NCBI GenBank assembly: GCA_025350745.1
Contig: JANXXG010000424.1
Location: forward strand, 1 to 13,774
Direction of reading: 5' to 3'
DNA length: 13,774 bases
From: Chloroflexota bacterium
Lineage (GTDB): Bacteria > Chloroflexota > Limnocylindria > P2-11E
In this document: one piece after another, positions 7,532 through 12,317 of the stretch
Numbering within the stretch: the stretch's first letter is position 1
Layout: each line of letters begins with the position of its first letter
The notes under the pieces: generated by a model
The model's input: only the letters and a program-made list of their open reading frames with translations
What the model was told of the DNA's origin: nothing
Databases searched by the model: none
Program-made: the position numbers and the translations under genes

Positions 7532-7804
7532 CTAGAGGTTGAAGTACCGCACGATCGCCAGGTTCGCGATGATGATCACTGCCTCCAGCCCGAGCCCCGC
7601 CCAGGCCCAGCGTGGAAAGCGCGGCAGCCAGGTCGCCGCGAAGAACGCACCGAGCGGGAGCTGCGCGGCCATGAGGAGCTGCCAGAGGTGGGCGGCGGTG
7701 CCCTCGTCGGGCTCACGCACGAACCCCGTCAGCGCGCCGTAGACCATGAGCCCGGCGAGTCCCGCGAGGGAGCCGAGCAGCAGCGCCGCACTCAGGGCTC
7801 GCAT
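7532..7804 (-). CDS. Small membrane protein, three predicted TM helices, function unknown
   Basis: A 90-residue hydrophobic protein starting MRALSAALLLGSLAG. Three membrane spans are visible at about 4-25, 39-60 and 68-87, with a charged loop FVREPDEGTAAHL between the first two and PRFPR between the last two. The frame stays open further upstream, but there the sequence turns Ser/Arg-rich and overlaps the divergent zinc-ribbon gene on the other strand, so ATG 7804 is preferred. The gene lies 21 nt upstream of the cyclase-ATPase gene on the same strand, which suggests a link, possibly as a membrane sensor or anchor; that is inference from position. No family was recognised. Confidence 0.72.
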   Translation of the reverse strand: MRALSAALLLGSLAGLAGLMVYGALTGFVREPDEGTAAHLWQLLMAAQLPLGAFFAATWLPRFPRWAWAGLGLEAVIIIANLAIVRYFNL

Positions 7805-7811
7805 TGCGCGG

Positions 7812-7817
7812 ATTGTG
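7812..7817 (-). promoter_or_regulatory. -10-like CACAAT before the small membrane-protein start
   Basis: CACAAT lies 7 nt before the ATG at 7804, inside the 46-bp divergent region shared with the zinc-ribbon gene. It is part of the 10-mer CACAATCCGC repeated upstream of the cyclase gene. Confidence 0.4.
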
Positions 7818-7838
7818 GCCCACGCCGCGTGATGTGGG

Positions 7839-7844
7839 TAGGCT
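7839..7844 (+). promoter_or_regulatory. -10-like TAGGCT before the zinc-ribbon gene
   Basis: TAGGCT matches TANNNT and ends 6 nt before ATG 7851, which would place the transcript start at the initiation codon. No Shine-Dalgarno is present. TTGTGG at 7813-7818 is a poor -35 candidate because the spacer is 20 bp. Confidence 0.45.
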
Positions 7845-7850
7845 TCGGCG

Positions 7851-8114
7851 ATGCCCGAGCCCACATGCCTCCGCTGTGGCGAGCGGCCGCCGACCGTCGG
7901 CTGGCAGTGCGCCGACTGCGCGGACTCCTTCGCCGACTGGAAGGCGCGCGACTGGCACGCCGTTCTTGCGCTGCTGGACGAACAGTCCCGCTGGCTCGAG
8001 AAGTCGGCGGACCGCCTCGACGGCGCGGGCTTCTGGGCCGCCGCCAAAGCGGTGCAGGCTGCTGCCGAGACGGTCGAGGAGCTCGCACGAGCGATCGAAG
8101 ACCAGGGCAGCTGA
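7851..8114 (+). CDS. Small zinc-ribbon protein, function unknown
   Basis: An 87-residue protein. The N-terminus has two CxxC knuckles, C6-LR-C9 and C20-AD-C23, spaced as in a small zinc ribbon. The rest (residues 25-87) is predicted helical, rich in Ala, Glu and Trp (DWKARDWHAVLALLDEQ, then ALAAAETVEELARAI-like sequence), and could form a helical hairpin or dimerise. No catalytic motif is seen. It is divergent from the small membrane-protein gene across 46 bp and lies 47 nt ahead of the MNT gene on the same strand. The paired cysteines in a short reading frame with a leaderless-type promoter support a real gene; the role is unknown. Confidence 0.72.
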   Translation: MPEPTCLRCGERPPTVGWQCADCADSFADWKARDWHAVLALLDEQSRWLEKSADRLDGAGFWAAAKAVQAAAETVEELARAIEDQGS

Positions 8115-8149
8115 GTCTTCATCCCAACGTCGGCTCATACCGAATCAGG

Positions 8150-8155
8150 CATGAT
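8150..8155 (+). promoter_or_regulatory. -10-like CATGAT before the MNT gene
   Basis: CATGAT (NANNNT) ends 6 nt before ATG 8162, the same distance as at several other SD-less starts in the window. No clear -35 is seen, so this rests on the shared spacing. Confidence 0.35.
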
Positions 8156-8161
8156 CGCCCG

Positions 8162-8449
8162 ATGAACGCCGGCTCAACCCGCGCAGCGCGCGTGAAGCTC
8201 GTCGAGGCGGCCCGCATGCACGGAGTGAGCGACGTTCGGGCCTTCGGATCGGTCGCGCGCGGCGAGGCCTCGCGTAGGAGCGATATCGATCTGCTCGTCG
8301 AGCTCCAGCCAGGCCGAACGCTCATCGACCTGATCGGTTTCAAGCTTGACGCGGAGCGGATCCTCGGACGCCCCGTTGATGTCGCGACGCCCCGCATGAT
8401 GAAGCCGAACATCCGGAAACGAGCGCTACGCGATGCGCGACCGCTGTGA
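8162..8449 (+). CDS. MNT-domain nucleotidyltransferase (MntA-type antitoxin)
   Basis: A 95-residue minimal nucleotidyltransferase. The fold's signature is complete: FGSVARGEAS with G29-S30, SDIDLLVE with D41 and D43, and a third acid D73 in GRPVDVAT. In characterised MNT-HEPN pairs this protein AMPylates the HEPN ribonuclease toxin and silences it. Length and C-terminus (RALRDARPL) match stand-alone MNT antitoxins. Normally the HEPN (DUF86) gene starts with an ATG overlapping the MNT stop codon. Such an ATG exists at 8433 and even reads MRDR, but the following residues are not HEPN-like and the frame runs into the 3' end of recQ. The gene is therefore an orphan, or the remnant of a pair. ATG 8162 fits the family start. 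Confidence 0.88.
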   Translation: MNAGSTRAARVKLVEAARMHGVSDVRAFGSVARGEASRRSDIDLLVELQPGRTLIDLIGFKLDAERILGRPVDVATPRMMKPNIRKRALRDARPL

Positions 8450-8525
8450 AGCGCACCGACTCGGGCGGCGGGCTGACCTCGCGAAGGAGCTCGACCGTGG
8501 GCCCCCTGCTGCGGACCACGAGCCG

Positions 8526-10058
8526 TCAGCGGCCCACGAGCAGCTCCAAGAAGCGAGCGCCATAGCGCTCCAGCTTCACCGGCCCGATCCCCGAGATCGC
8601 CAGCAGCTCGCGTTCCGACGTCGGGACCGACGCGGCCATCGCACGGAGCACGGCGTCGCTGAAGACGATGTACGCGGGCACCTTCTCGGCATCGGCGATC
8701 GACTTTCGGAGCGCGCGAAGCTTCTCGAACAGCTCAAGGTTCGGCTCATCCTCGACACGCACCTTTGACGCACGATCACGCGGCACGGTGGCGACGGTCT
8801 TCGATCCAAGGAGCGCGCCGAGATCGCGACCGAGGCACGCGTCGCAGCTTGATCCGCAGCGCTCGATCTGCTCGTCGAAGTACGCCGCGAGCGTCTGGTG
8901 CCGGCAACGCACGCTCTCGGCGAGGTTGAACAGCCGGACGGTCTTCTCGCGCGTGGCCGCCCGTACCTCGGGATCGTCGACCTCCTCGAGGAAGCGGTCG
9001 TACGCGACGACGTCGACCCACGAGTACATGAGGACGCAGTCGCTCTCGAGGCCGTCGCGACCGGCGCGCCCGATCTCCTGGTACCAGCCCTCGAGGCTGC
9101 GGGGCAGGTCGCGATGGATGACGAAGCGCACGTTGCTCTTGTCGATGCCCATGCCGAAGGCGACCGTCGCGACGATGACGCTCGCCTCGTCGCGGGCGAA
9201 CGCGTTCTGGCTCTCGGCGCGCTCCGCATCGCTCAGGCCGGCGTGATACGCGCGGGCCGGGACACCGTTCGTGCGCAGCCAGGCCGTGAGATCGTCGACG
9301 GACTTCCGCGAGATGCAGTACACGATCCCGCTCTCGCCGCGGTGCTTCCGGATGAGCGCGAGGATGTCCTTGCGGGTCTCACGACCGGCACCCTTCTTCT
9401 GCGTCGTGATGACCAGGTTCGGCCGGAAGAACGAGCCCTTGAAGCCGTCGGGCTTCCGCATCCCGAGCTGGCGAATGATGTCGCCGACGACCTGGCGCGT
9501 CGCGGTCGCGGTCAGCGCCAGGATCGGGATGTCGCCGAACTGCCCTTTGAGGCCGGCGAGCTGCCGGTATGCGGGCCGGAAGTCGTGGCCCCAGTGGCTG
9601 ATGCAGTGGGCCTCGTCGACGACGATGAGGCTGATCTTCGCCGCCGCCAGCGCGCCGCGGAGATGTTCGCCGAGCGCTTCAGGCGCGACATAGAGGATGT
9701 CGAGCTGGCCGGCGCGCAGGAGGGCGAGGGTTCGCTGCCGTTCGTCCCAGGTCAGCGTGGAGTTCAGGACGGCGGCGCGATAGCCCGTGCGCACGAGCGC
9801 GTCGACCTGATCCTTCATGAGCGAGATGAGTGGCGAGAGCACCAGCACCGTGCCCGCGAGGATCTTGGCTGGGATCTGGAAGGTGAGGCTCTTCCCCGCC
9901 CCGGTCGGCATGAGGCCGATGCAGTCCCGGCCGGAGAGGACCGCGTCGATGATCTTGCGCTGCCCCGGGCGGAACTCCTCGTAGCCGAAGAGCGTCCGCA
10001 GGACGTCATTGGGATCGGTGAACCGGCGCGCGGGATCGAAGCGTGCGGTCGAGATCAG
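8526..10058 (-). CDS. recQ: RecQ-type ATP-dependent DNA helicase, no standard start codon, no winged helix
   Basis: A 3'-5' DNA helicase for recombination and fork repair. Numbered from the proposed CTG start at 10058: motif 0 FGYEEFRPGQ (24-33), Walker A MPTGAGKS (50-57), DEAH (148-151), TATATR, the motif IV-VI block ending QEIGRAGRDG, a zinc site C385/C401/C405/C408, and a C-terminal HRDC domain (~440-510). Only ~30 residues separate the zinc site from HRDC, so the winged-helix (RQC) domain of classical RecQ is absent. Between the in-frame TAG at 10065-10067 and ATG 9909-9911 there is no ATG, GTG or TTG. Starting at 9911 would remove motif 0, so a CTG at 10058 (18 residues before the conserved LRTLFG), another unusual start, or read-through is needed. 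It follows the membrane-protein gene by 6 nt, implying translational coupling. Confidence 0.92.
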   Translation of the reverse strand: MISTARFDPARRFTDPNDVLRTLFGYEEFRPGQRKIIDAVLSGRDCIGLMPTGAGKSLTFQIPAKILAGTVLVLSPLISLMKDQVDALVRTGYRAAVLNSTLTWDERQRTLALLRAGQLDILYVAPEALGEHLRGALAAAKISLIVVDEAHCISHWGHDFRPAYRQLAGLKGQFGDIPILALTATATRQVVGDIIRQLGMRKPDGFKGSFFRPNLVITTQKKGAGRETRKDILALIRKHRGESGIVYCISRKSVDDLTAWLRTNGVPARAYHAGLSDAERAESQNAFARDEASVIVATVAFGMGIDKSNVRFVIHRDLPRSLEGWYQEIGRAGRDGLESDCVLMYSWVDVVAYDRFLEEVDDPEVRAATREKTVRLFNLAESVRCRHQTLAAYFDEQIERCGSSCDACLGRDLGALLGSKTVATVPRDRASKVRVEDEPNLELFEKLRALRKSIADAEKVPAYIVFSDAVLRAMAASVPTSERELLAISGIGPVKLERYGARFLELLVGR

Positions 10059-10064
10059 CGCGCT

Positions 10065-10796
10065 CTAGTCCAACAGCTGACGGAGGCCATCGAACGTGCG
10101 CAGACCGCCGACGACGACGGGCAGCGCGAACGCGGCGTACGCGATGCGACGCGGAAGGTGACGCCAGAGCACGACCGGCGGAACGAGGGCGACGACCGCG
10201 AAGAGCAGCGCCGGTAACGGCTCGCCCAATCCGCCGACCGAGACGACGCTCAGTACCGCCACGGCGAGAGCGGCCAGCGCCGAGAGCCAGCAGATGATCG
10301 TCAACGCCATGGCGACCGGCCCCGGTCCGTCGATCGCCGTGCGGATGCGGTCGAAGAGCCAGGCGATGGCCACGCCGAACGCGATGAACAGCGCCGCGAA
10401 GAGCACGAGGTTGAGCGGCGTGATGCCGAAGCGCTCGAAGTCGATGTTGGTCGGATCGAGCACGCTGAAGCCGAGGGCCACGAGTAGGGCGGCGCCGAAG
10501 ATGAGGCCCTTCCGCCGGCGCGACCGCAGCCACGGCTCGGCCGAGGCGAACAGCACGCCACCGCCGATCCCGGCGATGACGCCGACGAACAGGATCAGGG
10601 CCAGCGTGCCCGCGAAGGTGATCTCGCCGAGGCGGTTGCCGTTCGAGGTGAGGCTGCCCGCCAGCTCCGGTCGCGAGGTGGCGCCGGCCACGCGCATCAC
10701 GACGCGCCCGAGGAGCCCGCCGACGAGGACGCCGGCGATGATCCCGGCCAGGGAGGCCGCGCCGAGGTGCCGGCCGGCCGATCGGATCGTGCTCAC
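10065..10796 (-). CDS. Polytopic membrane protein, function unknown
   Basis: A 243-residue hydrophobic protein with six to seven predicted membrane helices: about 11-35, 59-84, 97-112, 124-146, 158-184, 188-208 and 214-231. Notable loops are GRVVMRVAGATSRPEL after helix 1 and the basic WLRSRRRKG between helices 2 and 3. No transporter or enzyme motif was recognised; comparable unnamed proteins occur in high-GC bacteria. GTG 10796 is preferred to the upstream in-frame ATG 10847, because TACAGT lies exactly 6 nt before it and the extra residues (MSHHRLTSYPSF) are polar and would cross the divergent promoter. Its stop codon is 6 nt from the proposed RecQ start and in the same frame, so the two genes form an operon. 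Confidence 0.8.
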   Translation of the reverse strand: MSTIRSAGRHLGAASLAGIIAGVLVGGLLGRVVMRVAGATSRPELAGSLTSNGNRLGEITFAGTLALILFVGVIAGIGGGVLFASAEPWLRSRRRKGLIFGAALLVALGFSVLDPTNIDFERFGITPLNLVLFAALFIAFGVAIAWLFDRIRTAIDGPGPVAMALTIICWLSALAALAVAVLSVVSVGGLGEPLPALLFAVVALVPPVVLWRHLPRRIAYAAFALPVVVGGLRTFDGLRQLLD

Positions 10797-10799
10797 CCC

Positions 10800-10827
10800 T
10801 TGACTGTAAGGAAAGGATGGATAAGAT
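10800..10827 (+). promoter_or_regulatory. Promoter of the AbrB/VapC pair
   Basis: TTGACT (10800-10805) and TAAGAT (10822-10827) are separated by 16 bp. This is the best -35/-10 pair in the window, matching 5 of 6 and 4 of 6 consensus bases. Transcription would start near 10834. It overlaps the oppositely directed TACAGT of the membrane-protein gene and two of the TAAGG repeats. Confidence 0.6.
10803..10808 (-). promoter_or_regulatory. -10-like TACAGT before the membrane protein-recQ operon
   Basis: TACAGT fits TANNNT and ends 6 nt before the GTG start at 10796 on the minus strand, giving a leaderless-type layout. It lies within the divergent promoter region and touches the first TAAGG repeat. 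Confidence 0.5.
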
Positions 10828-10869
10828 GTAAGGCGATGGTGAGACATAAGGATTCCACGATACGTAAGG
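10807..10869. promoter_or_regulatory. Four direct TAAGG repeats, likely antitoxin operator
   Basis: TAAGG occurs at 10807, 10829, 10847 and 10865, all on the plus strand. The last three are spaced exactly 18 bp apart; the first is 22 bp from the second. They span the AbrB/VapC promoter and leader. AbrB-type antitoxins commonly repress their own operon by binding repeats here. Two of the repeats also sit near the divergent membrane-protein promoter. Confidence 0.55.
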
Positions 10870-10873
10870 TTTC

Positions 10874-10878
10874 GGAGG
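10874..10878 (+). promoter_or_regulatory. Shine-Dalgarno deciding the AbrB antitoxin start
   Basis: GGAGG lies 8 nt before GTG 10887, just ahead of the conserved RARITSKGQVT. This favours 10887 over ATG 10836, which has no Shine-Dalgarno but could be leaderless, being 8 nt after TAAGAT. Confidence 0.7.
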
Positions 10879-10886
10879 TCACTGGG

Positions 10887-11174
10887 GTGTACCGCGCCCG
10901 GATCACGAGCAAAGGTCAGGTCACGATCCCTGCAGCCGTGCGGGAGCAGCTCGGCCTACGGACCGGGGACGAGATCGCGTTCGAGCCGAAGACTCTGCGA
11001 TTTGGCGCCGCGCCGCGCCCAAAGCTGAGCGATCTGTACGGGATCTTCGCGCCGGCCAACCCCCGGCCGGATGAAGAGTTCGATTGGGAGCGTGACCGAC
11101 AGCTGGCCGCGGAAGCGGCGGGACGCTACGACGTGGAGAAGACCGCCAAGATCATGAGGCGTCTCAAGCGGTGA
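10887..11174 (+). CDS. AbrB/MazE-family antitoxin of a VapBC-type pair
   Basis: A 95-residue DNA-binding antitoxin. Residues 1-45 are a SpoVT/AbrB swapped-hairpin domain with the diagnostic RARITSKGQVTIPAAVREQLGL and GDEIAFE. The C-terminal half (DLYGIFAPANPRPDEEFDWERDRQLAAEAA) is acidic and helical, as expected for the part that wraps and blocks a PIN toxin. The stop codon overlaps the VapC start (GTGA), a typical coupled toxin-antitoxin layout. The GTG start is chosen for its GGAGG; an upstream ATG at 10836 would add 17 residues (MVRHKDSTIRK...). Antitoxin and complex probably repress the promoter through the TAAGG repeats. The identification of family is very strong. Confidence 0.92.
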   Translation: MYRARITSKGQVTIPAAVREQLGLRTGDEIAFEPKTLRFGAAPRPKLSDLYGIFAPANPRPDEEFDWERDRQLAAEAAGRYDVEKTAKIMRRLKR

Positions 11175-11572
11175 CTACAGCCTGGCTCGACACCAACGTC
11201 ATCGTGCGGTTCCTCGCCAAGGAACCGCCCGCGATGGCGCGTCGCGCTGAGCGGTTGCTGGCGAACGCGCAGGCCGGTGAGATCGTCTTCCGGCTGACGC
11301 CGATCGTCGTGGCCGAGATCGTATGGGTGCTGCGAACGATCTATGGACGAGGATCCAAGGAGATCGCCACCACCGTGGGCGCTCTGCTGCGCGCCGACGG
11401 CATCGTCACCGATCAGCGCGACACGCTGCTCGAGGCGCTCGATGTGATGGCCGAGCAACGCGTGGCGTTCCCTGACGCCTTCATCGCGGTATCCGCCCGA
11501 CAGGCGAACGAGCCAGTGTGTTCATTTGATAGGGACTTCGACCGTCTCAGCGTGGAGATCCTCTCCAGCTAG
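11171..11572 (+). CDS. vapC: PIN-domain ribonuclease toxin, VapC family
   Basis: A 133-residue PIN-domain toxin. The acidic, magnesium-binding residues are all present: D7 in WLDTNVIVRFL, E48 in VVAEIVWVL, D101 in FPDAFIA and D119/D121 in CSFDRDFDRL. PIN toxins cut specific RNAs, often tRNA or rRNA, and are held inactive by the partner antitoxin; the target cannot be told from this sequence. The GTG start overlaps the antitoxin TGA by 4 bp. Length is normal for VapC, and no damage is visible, so the pair looks functional. The second toxin-antitoxin pair begins 75 nt downstream. Confidence 0.95.
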   Translation: MTTAWLDTNVIVRFLAKEPPAMARRAERLLANAQAGEIVFRLTPIVVAEIVWVLRTIYGRGSKEIATTVGALLRADGIVTDQRDTLLEALDVMAEQRVAFPDAFIAVSARQANEPVCSFDRDFDRLSVEILSS

Positions 11573-11608
11573 CCGAACCCGAAAGGAGGCCGGAGCGCAG
11601 TAGAGTAG

Positions 11609-11625
11609 ATAGTGAACTTCGCTAT
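11609..11625. promoter_or_regulatory. Imperfect palindrome upstream of the second toxin-antitoxin pair
   Basis: ATAGTGAA and TTCGCTAT around a central C form a 17-bp palindrome with one mismatched pair. It lies just downstream of -10 candidates TAGAGT (11601-11606) and TAGATA (11606-11611), a usual place for an autoregulatory operator of an RHH antitoxin. Confidence 0.45.
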
Positions 11626-11635
11626 GCACATCCGT

Positions 11636-11640
11636 GGAGG
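11636..11640 (+). promoter_or_regulatory. Shine-Dalgarno deciding the second antitoxin start
   Basis: GGAGG lies 7 nt before GTG 11648. The in-frame GTG at 11612 and ATG at 11624 upstream lack a ribosome-binding site and fall inside the palindrome and promoter. Confidence 0.7.
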
Positions 11641-11647
11641 TGTGTCG

Positions 11648-11974
11648 GTGGGTCGTGACTCTCGAGCGACGCAGAAAGTGCCTCCCGTCAGCGTCGCGCT
11701 GGCCAAGCCCGAGCGGGCCGCGTTCGCATCGGAGGCCAAGCGCCGGGGGCTTGGCTTGTCAACGACGATCCGCACGCTCGCGTTCGAACGGATCAATGAC
11801 TTGCGCGCGCAGCGCCAGCGTGACCGTGCAATGGGCTGGCAGCTGGATCGATTGCGGGCAGTCATCGAGCGCATCGACACCGACGGCTTCCGCGAAGCGA
11901 GTCAGTCAGAGATCGACGCCATCTTCGCAGACGCCGAGCAACTCGATCGGAGCACGTCGAAAGCGAGCGGGTGA
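11648..11974 (+). CDS. Probable antitoxin, ribbon-helix-helix-like
   Basis: A 108-residue small basic protein directly ahead of a RelE/ParE-like toxin. The N-terminal half has a strand-like VPPVSVALAKPERAAF, then two helices (AFASEAKRRGLGLSTTIRTLAFERI), matching the strand-helix-helix order of CopG/RHH proteins. The C-terminal half is helical and acidic (AVIERIDTDGF, EIDAIFADAEQ), suited to toxin binding. The call rests partly on context: the stop codon is followed with no gap by the toxin GTG. A palindrome lies upstream for autoregulation. A specific family was not recognised with certainty. Confidence 0.72.
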   Translation: MGRDSRATQKVPPVSVALAKPERAAFASEAKRRGLGLSTTIRTLAFERINDLRAQRQRDRAMGWQLDRLRAVIERIDTDGFREASQSEIDAIFADAEQLDRSTSKASG

Positions 11975-12310
11975 GTGGCGCGCCGCGTTCGGTACCACAC
12001 GCAGTTCGCCGCAGACCTCGCTCAGCGCGTGCGCTGGCTGCAAAAGCACAGACCACCGGAACAACGAAGGAGCCTCGCGCACGCGCTCGGAACATTCAGG
12101 GAACGTGTGGCGGCATATCCCGAGCTCGGCCGAGAGGTGAGCGCACGAGGGACGATCTCGTATCGGGTCCGACCGCTCGGAGATCCGCTTCCGTACTGGG
12201 TCTGGTACGCGTACGACGCGGCGGATAAGGGCGGCGTCGTCTCGCTGCTCATGCTGCTGCACCAGGCCCAGGACCGCGAGCGCTTCGACCCGACCCGATT
12301 CGACGACTGA
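11975..12310 (+). CDS. RelE/ParE-superfamily toxin
   Basis: A 111-residue protein with the compact toxin layout: a first strand RVRYHTQFAADL, two helices holding RWLQKHRPPEQRRSLAHAL, a loop with YPELGREV, then strands ISYRVRPLG, YWVWYAYD and VVSLLMLLHQAQDR. The last strand resembles the VxxVxHxxxx end of RelE/ParE toxins. RelE members cut mRNA in the ribosome, while ParE members poison gyrase; the sequence does not clearly decide between them. The GTG start immediately follows the antitoxin TGA. No Shine-Dalgarno is seen, implying coupled translation. It ends 7 bp from the convergent oxidoreductase gene. Confidence 0.82.
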   Translation: MARRVRYHTQFAADLAQRVRWLQKHRPPEQRRSLAHALGTFRERVAAYPELGREVSARGTISYRVRPLGDPLPYWVWYAYDAADKGGVVSLLMLLHQAQDRERFDPTRFDD

Positions 12311-12317
12311 ACCGGTG

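Noticed and set aside
7805..8122. N-terminal extension of the small membrane protein
   Set aside because: Ser/Arg-rich sequence antisense to the zinc-ribbon gene; the hydrophobic protein begins at 7804.
5261..8449. Open frame of about 1060 codons on the plus strand, opposite the cyclase-ATPase gene
   Set aside because: It is a GC-rich shadow: Arg/Ala/Gly/Asp-rich with no motifs, antisense to a well-supported gene. Only its last 95 codons, from ATG 8162, are a real gene (MNT).
8433..8768. Frame starting at the expected HEPN position after the MNT gene
   Set aside because: Only the first four residues (MRDR) resemble a HEPN start; the rest is unlike the family and overlaps recQ antisense, so I do not call a gene or a pseudogene.
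8898..10217. Long plus-strand open frame opposite recQ
   Set aside because: Low-complexity composition (Glu, Arg, Ala, Asp), no domain, and antisense to conserved helicase motifs.
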